Of a stretch of DNA of 64,000 nucleotides, positions 34,715-46,100 are shown in pieces. The first letter of the stretch is position 1; the number at the start of each line of letters is the position of its first letter. The notes beneath the pieces were generated by a model, which worked only from the letters and a program-made list of their open reading frames with translations, did not search any database and had not been told where the DNA came from. The position numbers were made by a program, and so were the translations under genes. Origin of the DNA: Beta vulgaris subsp. vulgaris (lineage: Eukaryota > Streptophyta > Magnoliopsida > Caryophyllales > Amaranthaceae); contig NC_079206.1 of NCBI RefSeq assembly GCF_026745355.1, positions 19,628,019-19,692,018 on the forward strand, in the 5' to 3' direction.

Positions 34715-35035
34715 GTTGAGCAAAGAGACCACCTTATACAGATAAGTGGTCATTTTTAGTGGAACCAAAAAGACCACTTATTTGCCTAAGTGGTTTCTTG
34801 GTAGAGTTAAAGGTACCATTTAAATCAAATAAGTGGTCTATTTCCTTCTTTCCTAATTCCTCCAACCAACACCTAAGCTACCACTTTTCTTAAACAGTGG
34901 TCTCTTCCATTTATTAAAAAAACCACCTCTAAAAAGTGGTCTCTTATGCTAAGAGACCAGTGAGCTAGAGACCACCTCTTATGTGGTCTCTAAGAGCATT
35001 TTTAGGGGGTCTCTTCAAGCCTTTTTGTAGTAGTG
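34715..35035. repeat. Right subterminal repeats of the 31091-35035 CACTA
   Basis: Words AAGTGGTCTCTT, AGAGACCAC and their complements occur many times in both orientations. The same words appear just inside the left end (31115-31320). These would be transposase-binding repeats of this CACTA family, which differ from those of the giant element. Confidence 0.75.
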
Positions 35036-35384
35036 CAAAACAGTCTAAATTCTGAAACAAGGTCTTCAGATTCCCAAGCAGCAACATCTTGATTATTCTG
35101 ATTCACTGTATCCGGAACAAAATTTCTACTTCATTATGTTTCCACTAGCTTTCTTTTCACACAAATTTTTTACTTGTATTTTTTAATAGTCTATTGTTGT
35201 ATGTAGTATACTGGAACCATATCTCTCTGTCCTTTTTTAAAAAAACTGAATGTCTATGACCTCTTTGTGCAGAAGCTAATCTCACATTAGACATTCAAGA
35301 TGATAGATTATGAGAAATATAGAGAAAAGAGGATAGCAGAAAATAAATTGAAAATGCAAAAAATAGGGATTTATATATTTTGCC

Positions 35385-36261
35385 GCATATGAAACTCAAT
35401 AAAAAAAGGCACAAAACGCAAATGGAAGAGTAAAGAAGGATGATATTGAGAATGATGAAATGGAGTGTGATGATGATGCCGCGTATGGTCCAGAGATGGA
35501 GGAGGATAAAGGTGAGATGGAAGAGGATAAAGGTGACAAGGAGACCGATACTACAACCCTTATACAAGAGGAGGATGAGATGGTGTCAGCTCCTCAAGCT
35601 CAAGGCTGCTTACAAGTGCGTATCGCAAGTGAAATTGTGAGTCACAATCCAAAAAAGATAAGAGCGCGAGGTCCCACAAAAGGACTTAAAAACAAGGAAC
35701 CCATGCACCTTGAATACGATAAATTTGGTCAACCATGTGGTAAGTGGCGTCATATGTATGGGCAACAAGTTGGCCTTTGCATGCGCAAACTTTCCATTTT
35801 GACAACATGGAAAGAGGTGGCGGAGGGTGTGAAGAAGGCATTGTGGGAAGATACAGTGGTAAGTATATAAGAGATCACAATTATTTGGCTGCATTTTATA
35901 ACATACTTTTTGTGCAACTTTTTTGTTTTTCTTTTTGTAGAATTTATTTCACATTGAACCTGATGAAGCCAAGAAGGAAGTATTTTTATCAGCTGTTGCA
36001 GAGAGATTTAGAGACTTCAAGACAAAGCTAGTGAGTGGATGGATAACTTTAAGAAGAAAAAGAACCAAGCTTAAGAAGTTGACAGAAGGAAAGGAAAAGG
36101 AGAATGAGGAAGGAGAGGAAAAGGAAAATGAGGAGGGAGGGGAAAATGAAAAGGCATCGGAAAAGAAGCAAGGACCAGTGGAGTTACCTTATGATGTATG
36201 GGATCACATCACAAAAGAGGATTGGGAAGCATTTGTTGCCCAAAAAACTACTCCGAAAGCA
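35385..36261 (+). pseudogene. Second CACTA gene, N-terminal exons (Ptta/En/Spm plant transposase region)
   Basis: Two exons are seen: about 35385-35858 and 35941-36261, with an 82-bp GT-AG intron. The first has an acidic repeat (EMEEDKGEMEEDKGD), then RGPTKGLKNKEPMHLEYDK, FGQPCGKWRHMYGQQVG and TTWKEV.....KALWEDTV. The second has AVAERFRDFKTKL, a Glu/Lys-rich spacer and PYDVWDHITKEDWEAFVAQK. This is the order GPT.......GqPvG...L, W..V......iW, FK..L, W..Fv seen in the plant transposase family that accompanies TNP2 in CACTAs. The gene continues at 43165 after the third Tat-like insert. The true start and upstream exon are not certain. Confidence 0.75.
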
Positions 36262-37023
36262 GTTAGTTTTTATCTCATATTTTCAACTATGTTAATTAAG
36301 GTTTATAATTAGACTAATTGTGACTAATTGATGTTTTAAGGTAAAACTAGTTTTATAAGTTAAAGAGAACAAGGCCTTAGATGAAATTGATAGCTTTCAT
36401 AATTATCATGATCCCAAAACTATTAAGAAGTTTAACAAGGCACCAAATTAAGTAAATTGCAGAATTCCCTTTGTTACTGATTGCAATCATATACATCACT
36501 GTACAATACCATAACAATTTTATACTTACCTCAACAGAGGCTTTTTCTAAAATAAAAGAACATTACAGAGACTCATGTCTTATTATTTCACATACCTTTG
36601 AACAACATCTTCGACCAATTTCTTGCAGCACGCTGATAGATAAGCTTGAGGGTAGTGCATTTTCTTTTACAGCATCAACATGTGTTTCTTTGTTAATGCT
36701 AGGACCTAGACTCTGAGAGCTAGGAGTTTCAGTAGTACCTCTTCAGATCGTAGCAAAGAAATTTTAATGAGAAACTATTCATTCATCTCTCTCTTTATTC
36801 TTCTTTTTTGTTTGATTTCTTAGGGTTTTCGTAAATTGTTTCGTTAATCTCATTGTTTGTGTTATTTATATATGTGGATTTGTGTTTTTTTGATTAGGTT
36901 TTGGATAGTTAATGGTTAATGAGAGAGTTTTATTGAGTGTCGCTCTAATTTATGTACTATTGCTTTATCTATTGTGGTTTATTGGAAAGGAGAAGTACGA
37001 ATTTGTGTTTTTTGATTAGGTTT
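36262..37023. other. Second-gene intron sequence left of the Tat-like insert
   Basis: AT-rich. 36360-36450 reads like decayed coding sequence. No element boundary is clear before about 37024. Confidence 0.4.
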
Positions 37024-37670
37024 TGATAGCTGTTTATGCTAAAATTAATCACTTACGACGAAATTAAAGTTTGGGACGATTCAACCAGATTATGTTAAAG
37101 ATGACACGACAAAAAAGTGCAAAGGGGATCCAAAGGGGATGAACACACAAAAATGGTGACACGGAAAACCCCAATGAAGGTGGGTAAAAACCACGGGTGG
37201 ATGGAGATCCACCAATCTACTATAGTTCTTTGTCTCTCTTAGGGAGTGACTTCGTTATTACAAGAATGTTTTTCTCTCTCTAGTGTTTTCTTCGACAAGA
37301 TTGCGTAAAAAACCCGTCAACGACCACTCTCTCTCTTTTATATGCCTTCTCTTTTCCCCTGCCTTTTTCTTCATGAGTACAAAAATAAATTCACTAATTA
37401 TTACATTAAATTCGGTGCTCCAATCATGGGAGATCTTCTCCATTTATGTCCAACGTCTCGATCAAGGCTCTTTAATAGCTGAATTTATGCCTCATGATGC
37501 TCTTTCCTTATTTAGGAAACCGTTACTCGTTTTACACTTAGCTCCGTCCTTGCGTTCTCTGCTGTGTCTTTCAATCGCAACCGCTTCGTCATCTCATCAG
37601 ACGACATCGTGTCATTGGGTAGTCGCGTCGCTGCGTGAATGTCATCCTGTCAAAAAATTCAGCCATAACA
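37024..37670 (-). repeat. LTR of the truncated Tat-like element
   Basis: The right edge at 37670 is set by CATAACA next to the polypurine-tract complement. The left edge is uncertain (TG at 37024 or 37031). No second copy is present in the window to test it. Confidence 0.5.
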
Positions 37671-38174
37671 GTTTGCCCCCAATTGTTGAATCGGGGTGTC
37701 ACAAAACCCATGAGACAATTGTTAAGAAAAATCAACAAATTGAAATGAAATTCTGCCTAAGTCATTAAAATATCACAAAATCATAAGAAAAATCTCGCTT
37801 TCGTCAATTATAGAAAAAATCCGCAAGGAAACGCAAGGAAGGTAAGTATATTCGCTTGAGCGGTTGTTTTTGGTAGCCCAAGAGTCGCGAAATACAAAAG
37901 GTAGTTTCCTTTAAAGTAGCCGTTTAATTTATAACCGTTAGCCCTAAGCGTCATGATTACTCTGTTGTTGGCATAAATATCGTGGGCGGTTTAAAGATTC
38001 CAACTATCACTTCAATCTTTACCAAATCTTTCTCTCTCTTCATGTGAGATAATTCCCTTAACTTCCATTACTCTTCTCCGCCGAAAAATCGTCCATTGTT
38101 ACCAGGTAATTTCGCACTCTTTTACTCGTCAATTCCGTTAATTCGCGCTACTTTCTGTTCTTCTACTGTTTGTC

Positions 38175-40135
38175 ATGGCTCCTAGCAGACTTAGCATTAG
38201 GAATTTCGTAAAAAACCAAGAAAAATCGAAAGGGAAAGACAAAGTTATGGAACAGAGGAGTGAAAACGAAGATGAACTGTCAACGATGTCAGAGGAAGAC
38301 ATGCTGAGATTTTTAGATCTAGGGGGTTTGCCCGAGTGTACTGTCATTAGGAACGCTGAGTCTGACGAACCACCAGAGTCGTGTCCTCACAAATGGGTAG
38401 TGCTTTAAGAGTACCATTTCAAAATTGGTCTCCGACTTCCCTTCACCCCCCTGACAAGGGATCTGATGTAAATTTACCAGATCAGTCCCTGGATAATTAT
38501 GCCCCAGGTTTGGAGGATTCTAAGCGTCATCGACAGGGTGACGGCGTCGTGGGAGGAAGCCTTTACCCTTCATGTCCTATTGTTACACTACGACATCAGG
38601 GTCAAGGCTAAAAATAGGTTAGCATTACATGCAAAGGCGAGGTTAGAACCTCTAGTCGGGGGGATACAGTCGAATGACAGAGGTTGGAAAAACAGATTTG
38701 TATTTGTGAAGAGGTCGTCGCTAGGGGAAGCTGGGACATCCTTGGTTGGCGGCTGGAACACCGAAGGTGTGTTTTATTTTCACACTATTTATGTTTGCGT
38801 CATGTTATTAACACTACTCTTACATCGTTTCTTCTGCAGATCTTAACCCAAAACTACTGTCGCATCGCGACGAATCTCAGAGTCTCTATGACAAGTTTTT
38901 GAAGGTGCCGGAAGAGGACAGACAATTCAGAAGGATTTTATTTGCTTCTCAAGACAGCTGTTCATCTATGGCATCTGGTTAGTCTATCTGTTTTCTTCTG
39001 CTTTTCGTTTCTAAGTAGGACCTTCCAAGGAAGAATTTCGTGTTACTGACTCAGAGAGTTTTGGATAGGTTCATCGCAGTTGCGTCCTAGGGGGAGTTTG
39101 GGCGGGCAAGCGTTAGCTGAGATGCTGCGAAAACGCAAGAGGGAATCCTCTAACGTCGCTGCGTCTCTATCGTCAGCGTCAGCGAAGAAGGACACAGCAG
39201 TCGTCGTCCACTTGGACGACAAGCATGACGTTGCGGCTAAGGCGCGCAAAACTGACTTCCTGGCCCCTCCGGACAAGAGTGGGCCTTCTTACACTGTGAC
39301 CGTTCCCAACGACTTCATGCCGTTGGAAAGGTCCATCTGGCCTAAGGCTGACAGGTTCCTCTTTCCCAGCGCGATGGAAAGGATCAAGGACCATACTCTC
39401 CCCCGCATGATGTCAGATGGGCTAGAGCTCCTATTCCAGGTATAGACACTGACGTTCCCCCCTTTGAAACACTATGTTATAACGACTTATGACTTATGAA
39501 TGACACACACTCTGTCTTTTCTTGTGCAGTCTTCTTAACATCTCCTAATGGCTAAGAGGGAGATCTCGTCTCTGCTGAAGGGTCTTCTTTCCATGAAGCA
39601 GAGAATGGAGTAGGCTGAATCGGACGTGAAGTCCAAAGGCGCTGAATTGGAGTCTTGCAAGAAGACTATGGAGGACATGGGGGAGACCTTGAAGAAAAAC
39701 GGAGAGGAGCTGGAAGAAATCAGGCAGAAGGCGACTAAGTTGGAAGACTCTTCGCGTCAGGAGATCAAGAATCTCCAAGCAAGTATTGACGCACAGAAGA
39801 ATGAGCTGGACCTTCTAGAGGCTGAGGTGACAACCAGGGTCAGGGATAAATTAATGTATCAGTTCCTGATGAAGAAGACGGCGTCGTGGACGCCGCAAAA
39901 GGACATTGACCTGTACCTCCAGTACATGGGGTCAATGAAGGACCTGATGGACAAAGAGGACATGGCAACGACGGCGGACTCTTCATCAAAAGTTTATGAA
40001 AACGTCTCGTCCTGTGCCGGGTTTATAGCGTCGGATGTGCCCCCTGACCCTGAAACTGGGAAGGAGGTTCCAGCCACTGTCTTACCAGCTGAAGCGACCG
40101 GGGAGAAGGAAGCTGAGGAAGCCCCTTTCGTTTAA
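38175..40135 (+). pseudogene. Antisense accessory gene of the truncated Tat-like element
   Basis: The ATG at 38175 opens MAPSRLSIRNFVKNQEKSKG with a charged N-terminus. A basic/Ser-rich middle block follows (39080-39440, ending LLFQ at a CAG|GTATAG donor). After an acceptor near 39528 comes a long coiled coil (39626-40135: EEIRQKATKLEDSSRQEIKN and similar) with an acidic Pro/Glu-rich tail. Stops occur at the start of the coiled-coil exon (near 39537 and 39611). A 5' LTR-proximal start, several exons, a coiled coil and an acidic end parallel the antisense gene of copies 1 and 2, though the sequences differ. Its function is unknown. Confidence 0.6.
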
Positions 40136-40194
40136 TTTTTAAGCACTTTACACCATGCCCCTTTTTACTTAAACTCTAATCAAACTCTGTTATA

Positions 40195-40306
40195 GGTCAC
40201 TCGAAGGAGTGACTGTTTGTTCTGTACTTTTGGGTCACCCATGGGGTGACCATAACTTTTATCGTGTGAATCCTTTTTTTTTTTGGGGTCACTTACAGGG
40301 GTGACC
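40195..40306. repeat. Three GGTCAC hairpins after the accessory gene
   Basis: GTCACTC-gaag-GAGTGAC (40196-40213), GGTCACCC-atg-GGGTGACC (40233-40251) and GGTCAC...GTGACC (40287-40306) follow the stop codon at 40135. The core stem is kept while the outer pairs change together. Confidence 0.75.
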
Positions 40307-40420
40307 ATTACGTTGATGCTTTCTTTTTAGCAACGTTGATCTTATGTCTTTGCTCTATGTCTCATGCAGTGTCTCAGTCGTTATTTGAGTTTCTATAGGA
40401 TGGTCAGGCGCTTAGTAAGC

Positions 40421-40545
40421 CATCTTTGGTCATTTAGACGTAACGTTTGGACTATGTAAAAGCTATCTTTGGTCGTTCAGACGTAACGTTTGGACTATGT
40501 AAAAGCCATATCTGGTCGTTCGGACGTAACGTTTGGACTAAATGA
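40421..40545. repeat. Tandem repeat, three units of about 43 bp
   Basis: The unit CTATCTTTGGTCGTTCAGAC followed by GTAACGTTTGGACTATGTAA is repeated three times with few changes. Confidence 0.85.
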
Positions 40546-40891
40546 CTTTAAAATACACATAGGAAATTCATAGATACTTACGTCTGTTTGTCAAGTGAGA
40601 CGGATGAATTGCCGTAAGCAACTATGGCTTCAAAATGACTGTGCCCCCTGTTGCAGTGTCAGCTAGGGTAATAAAGGACCAGGAAACTTGACTTAGTTGT
40701 AAGATGCACATTTGACTATTGGCTCAAGGATCATTATAATCGTTATTAAGATAGATGAGAGCGATTTTCCTAAAATTCAAAAAGACACAGTGAGAGAACA
40801 TTATGGCCGCTAGCGATTAGCGACGCAAACGTGATAGTATTATTGTCTACTTTTTACATGACGAAGAAAAAATAAAACTTATTACTTAGCT

Positions 40892-42480
40892 TTAAAAGAA
40901 GTATTGTTTGAGGTGTGTAGCGTTCCAACTACGTGGCACGGGGCTTCCATCACGTCGAACTAGATGATAGGCCCCATTGGCTACTACCCTGCTAATTTGG
41001 TACGGTCCTTCCCATTTAGGTCCTAACTTACGAGCGTTAGCCTCTTGTGTGTTCTGGAATACTTTCCTTAGGACCCAATCACCTTCAACAAAAGACTTAG
41101 CGTGGACATTCTTGTTGAAACTCCTTGCGACTACTTGCTGCTGAGCTACCATGCGCACTAATGCGGCATCGCGTAACTCTTCGATAGTGTCTAGGTCATT
41201 TACAAGCTCATCGCAGTTCTATCGTTCCGTTGCTAGGCCACATCTTGCTGTCGGGACACTCACCTCTGAAGGCAGGACAACCTTGCAACCGTACACTAGA
41301 GAAAATGGTGTTTGTCCAGTCGCGGTGCGCGACGTTGTGCGATTAGCCCATAAGATGGAAGGTAGCGACTCCGCCCATTTACCTTTCTTAGTTGTTAGCC
41401 GTTACTTCAAGGAGTCAATGATTGTCTTATTGCTAGATTCGGCCTGTCCATTAGCTTGCGGATACCTTGGTGTCGATGTTAGCAACGTTATGCTCCATTC
41501 GTCACAGAAACGTCTTGTCTCGTTGCTAATTAATTGCGACCCATTGTCTCACACTATCTCGGACGGAACACCAAACCTGCAAATAATGTTAGTATATATA
41601 AAAGAAATTACCTCCTTGTCTCGTACCTGTTGAAAGAACCTGCTTCAATCCACTTAGAAAAGTAATCAGTTAGTGCCAACATAAAGACCTTTTGTCCTGG
41701 GGCTGGAGGCAGTTTGTCGACTATATCCATGCCCCACTTCATAAAAGGCCAAGGCGTTAGGGTAGGATGCAAAATCTCACTAGGTTTATGCGACATACCT
41801 GCGTGTCGTTGACATCTATCACACTTGGCGACATACCTTATTGCGTCTTTCTTCATGGAAGTCTAGTAATAACCCATGCGTAACACTCTATTGGACAGAC
41901 TACGTCCACCTGAGTGATTCCCGCACGTCCCTTCATGCATGTCTTCTAAGACTTGTCCCCACTAACCTTTTTCCAAGCAACGGAGGTAGGGTCCCGCGGT
42001 AGATTTCTTGAATAATAGTCCCAGAATGAGTACATATCGAGACGCTTTGAGTCGAACCTTGCGCGCTTCCGACTTATCCGCTAGGAGCACGTCATTAGCA
42101 AGATAATCGTAAAGTGGTTTTGTCCAACTGACACTTTCTTCCTTTTCGTTCGAGTTGCTTATGACCGCAAGATCACTTATGTTGCCAACGACCTTTTGGG
42201 TTTCTTGGGGCTGTTTGGTCTTATCGACCGCAGGAGTTGTCAAGTGATATATAGGGACAGAAGTAAATGAAATGTCCCTTAGTGAAGACCCAAGGTTAGC
42301 TAATGCGTCTTCCTGGTTATTCTGGTCCCTTGGTATCTGCAAAATGTCAAACGGATTAAACGCTTTACTTTTTCGTTGAGCAATTTCTAGATATTTGGCC
42401 ATTTTAGAGTCTTTTGCCGCGAATTCGCCATTGACTTGGCTGCTAGTGCAGACTGTAGATGTAAAGGGGTCTTTAGGCAT
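40892..42480 (-). pseudogene. Integrase and RNase H remnants of the truncated Tat-like element
   Basis: On the minus strand, from upstream to downstream: the end of RNase H (SQVNGEFAAKDSKMAKYLEI, near 42420), a linker (41962-42400), the zinc finger and start of the catalytic core (41608-41856: CDRCQRHAGM, WGMDIVDKLPPAPGQK), core motifs DNGSQ (near 41545, with a stop just before the D) and ANGQAES (near 41445), and the C-terminal part (40892-41158: LGPKWEGPYQISRVVANGAY). Frame changes and at least one stop make it inactive. Confidence 0.8.
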
Positions 42481-42942
42481 CCAATTTATTGATGCATGCT
42501 GTTGGTGGAATAAGTGACAGTTTACCGTTAGAAGTAGTGATGGCTTGGCATATGTGTAGGTACCAGTTGCACCTTGAAGATTATTCATAATGTGTAGCCA
42601 ATAGTGCTGGTAGATATTGGTAGTCATTTTTACTATCCAAAGCTACAAGTAGTGATATGATACATAATTGACACCCACTACCATTCATCGTTTATACTTG
42701 CTTAGTTTCTACATTTTCTTGTACCTCTGAAAACATTATAGCAGGTGCAGAAGATGTTATCTACTCCTGCACACTAACCAGTTCAGGTATATCCATTACT
42801 AGGATCACAGTTTCAGTAGGTAATAAATACATTCCATGATGATTAAATATCAGACTTTTGTTTGAAGAGGCAACAATAATGCCCTACCAGTGGGAACAAT
42901 AGATCATTATACCTAGAGTGACTACCTTATCTGTTATATTAT
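42481..42942. other. Intron sequence of the second CACTA gene, right of the Tat-like insert
   Basis: No coding motif or repeat was seen; the exact border with the insert is not resolved. Confidence 0.4.
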
Positions 42943-43045
42943 GCCCACTGCCACCCTCTTTTTACGCCCCACTGCCACCCTCCTGCCAGCCCCTTGCCAC
43001 CCTCTGCTAGCCCCCTTCCACCCCCTGCCACCCCCTTCCATCCCC
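42943..43045 (-). repeat. C-rich tandem tract, G-quadruplex-capable on the minus strand
   Basis: CCCACTGCCACCCTC-type words repeat. 43011-43045 is a clean series of 10-bp units CCCCCTTCCA, CCCCCTGCCA, CCCCCTTCCA, then TCCCC. The minus strand thus has four runs of at least four G separated by 5-6 bases. Confidence 0.85.
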
Positions 43046-43164
43046 TCTGTACATTTATGAAAATTGTGTGTTTGTCGTGAGCTAACTCGTCAAATTTTTT
43101 TATATTATGTGCCTTTATTGACTATAGTTACCTTTTATTTATGTATTTTATATTGATTCTACAG

Positions 43165-46100
43165 GAAAAGCGCACTAAAGCTTATATGAGTTCAAGCAAG
43201 AAGAAGTTTTATCATCATATGGGTCCTAAAACTTATGAGCAGAGTAGAAAGGGGTGGCTTGAAGTCGATGGTTTTTACCCGTGCATTAGCTCATCGTCGG
43301 GGGGAACTTCTAGCTCTACCGTTACGACAAAGAAGATTGATCGAGTTGCCGATTGGTATTGTTCACTTCATAGTCGAGATGCAAGTGGGGAAGAACATTT
43401 CTGATCCGGGAACGAAGAAGATAGCCGATGTTGTGGTTAGTATTTAGTGTCACTTCATTTGAATTTAGTTTTTCAGTTTCCATCTAACCGTTTTGTTATG
43501 TGTTGCTTCTTTCACTAGCTTGGATGGAAGTACAAAGAGGTTACATGCGAGTTCGTTTCTTAAGCGGACAAGAATGGCTTATATATGGTACTAGGTAAGG
43601 TTCATGATGGACGCGTGAAAGGGAAAGGAGGGGTACGACTAGGCTTGAAAATTTTTTATGGTTAAGAGTACTCTGCAACAAGATTAAGCTCAATTTCTAA
43701 TGCATCAAAAGATATGGAGCGCAAAATGAAATCTACAATAGAGGAGCTTGAGAAGAGGATGAAGAATCAATTCAGTGCCATCTTGGACAACATGGGATTA
43801 CCTAGCTTTAACGAGCTCAATATCACTCCTGGGGACAAATTAAGCCAGCAAGATCCTGAGACACCTAGAGAGACACTCAGAGAAGTACCCGGTTCGATAC
43901 CTAATCCTCCACTACTTGATCCCCCGGTACCTGATTTAGAGGTAAATGAAGAATTACTTTTTTAGTTTCTTTTCTGAGAAAATATATTATTTCACGTTGT
44001 TAAAGTTTGATTTAGCCAATTATGTTTTAATTAGGAGGAGACACATTGTGATCTTTTACTTCCCAAATCAAAATATGGTGAGTTGGTTGTGGTAGCTTAT
44101 GGTCGGGTACAACCATCGAGAGTGGGTCAAACATCGCATTTGCTGCCGGTAGCAGATTCTTATTTTAATGTGTCCGTAGACACCATTATATGTGGATTTG
44201 AAGATTTCTCACTGCCGGTCCCTAGGGCGGATTGGAGCCTCTTTGTTCTCAATGACGCAGAGGGTAGTTTTGTGATATGGCCATGTGCTTGGGTGCGATT
44301 TACAGATGAGGTAAAATATATGTGACTAAGCATGATGATAGTGATATAAAAGTTTTGCCCAACTCAAAAATATATGCACATTATGGAGTTGATCTATAGT
44401 TTTTTCCTTTATATGTTTAATTTGTTGTTTATAATCACCATACGCTTCATAGCTATTTAATTCCTCTCCTTTTCTCTTTACAATAAAACTGGCATGAAAA
44501 CATACCAAATGATCTTTTCAACTATGTTTTTTTGCGTCTTTTTCTAAATAGGCTTTGCAGAAAACAAAAAAGGCAAAAATTGTGAAGAATTTGGATGTGA
44601 ACAAAGAGGTTTCGCAAGGAAATCATTCAAAATCGAATGAGGTGGCCTCAAAAGCTAAAAATAACAAGGCGGAATCGCAACCTATTCCTGCAATTGTAGG
44701 AAAGATTTCATCCAAGGGCTCATCTCCTGATGCAACACCAAAAGGAACGCCACTTGTGTGTGAGCAAGTGACCCAATCTCTTAGCAAATCATGTCTTTGG
44801 CTACATGCCCAGGTTAGCAACTTGCGCGATTCTTCCCCAATAAAGGTGGATTTGGAGAAGTCTCAATTCCACTATCTAGGTGATGATTCAGCTACTTGGG
44901 TATATAATGTGGATATTCGAGAATTCCTCTGTGGAGCAATGCTAAATATATCCATATTACAAGTCTTCATGAGTTATCTATAATTAAAGTAACTACTTCA
45001 ATAATTTGTTAGTTTTTGACGGTTTTCATTCTAACTTTACTCGATTATTCTTTTAGTGCATTTTACGAAGATTTACTTGGATGTGATTCTGTTTTGAAAG
45101 TTGGATGGTTATGTCCACAAGAGATTCGTGATGCCAATTGCTTGCACAACCATGCAGAAGCGAATGAGTACATTAAACGGAATATTAGACAATGTGTTCG
45201 ATCGGGAAATAAGTATATTATTGCTTCAGACATTGAAGAGTATGTTTTAGTACCTAATTAATAATGTCTTTTCATAATGCTATTTTGGATGAATACTATT
45301 GGTACAAATATATATATATATATATGATTGTTGAACTTAAATTTTTATTATTATTCTTCATTGGATTCTCTTGGTGATATCTCCTTCAACTCATATAATA
45401 CACCATTTTGATTCTCTGCGTCGAGAATCACCCCGAAGCTTACTAGTCAAAAGCATATTGAATAGGTATTGTTATATTTTCATTTCCTTTTAGGTCTTCA
45501 TTAACATGCATGACATTATTGTCACTATTATAAAAATGTGGTGTTGTAGTGTGATGAAGAAATTGCATGGTTTTGGTCCCAGAAGAGCCTCACTTTCTCA
45601 ATGGAAATCGGTGAAGGTAAGTAAATGATTTCGGTTGTCATCTATCTTTAAGTTATTAGTCTCCCTAGATTTATTAATCAGAATTTTGAGAATTACTTTT
45701 TGAACATATTTTTGAATTTAGTGTGCAGAACAACATGACGGGGTTGCTTGCGGCTATTATGTGATGAGGTTTATGTACGATATAATTTCTTCTTGCACGG
45801 AATTTGATGATCTAGAGAAGGTTTGTAACATGTCATCCCCCTTACAAACTATGACTTGGTTTTCTCCTAATTAGTCTTTAAACAACTTGTACCATAAATT
45901 GGCATTTACTTGCACAACATTGACTCCGCAAGTCAAATACGACTTATAATCATCCTAGTAATCCTAAAACAGCATATTACAGTAGATTGTAAGCAAAAAT
46001 TATATGTTATGGTATGAAATGGATGAATTGAACCTAAAACGACCTTGAAAATGGTCTTTTTTTTTTTGCACAAAATTGACTAGAACAATCAACTTTGACT

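Larger units (their letters stand above)
31091..35035. mobile_element. CACTA element carrying host gene fragments (Pack-type)
   Basis: Ends are CACTACTGCAAATATG and, read inward from the right, CACTACTACAAAAAGG, with a perfect 3-bp duplication CAA (31088-31090 and 35036-35038). Subterminal repeats contain AAGTGGTCTCTT/AAGAGACCACTT words on both sides (31115-31320 and 34715-35030). There is no transposase. The interior holds a PPR-gene fragment and exons of a DUF3082-like gene, both on the plus strand, so it belongs to the class of CACTAs that pick up host exons. Confidence 0.88.
37024..42480 (-). mobile_element. Truncated Tat-like Ty3-gypsy element, a different family
   Basis: It has one LTR-like block on the left (ending GCCATAACA at 37670, followed by GTTTGCCCCC, the complement of a polypurine tract), then a plus-strand accessory gene and minus-strand integrase and RNase H remnants. 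The order LTR, antisense gene, integrase is the same as in copies 1 and 2, but the sequences are unrelated beyond family motifs. The upstream pol, gag and 5' LTR are missing; similarity stops near 42480. Both outer borders are approximate, and no target duplication could be assigned. Confidence 0.7.
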
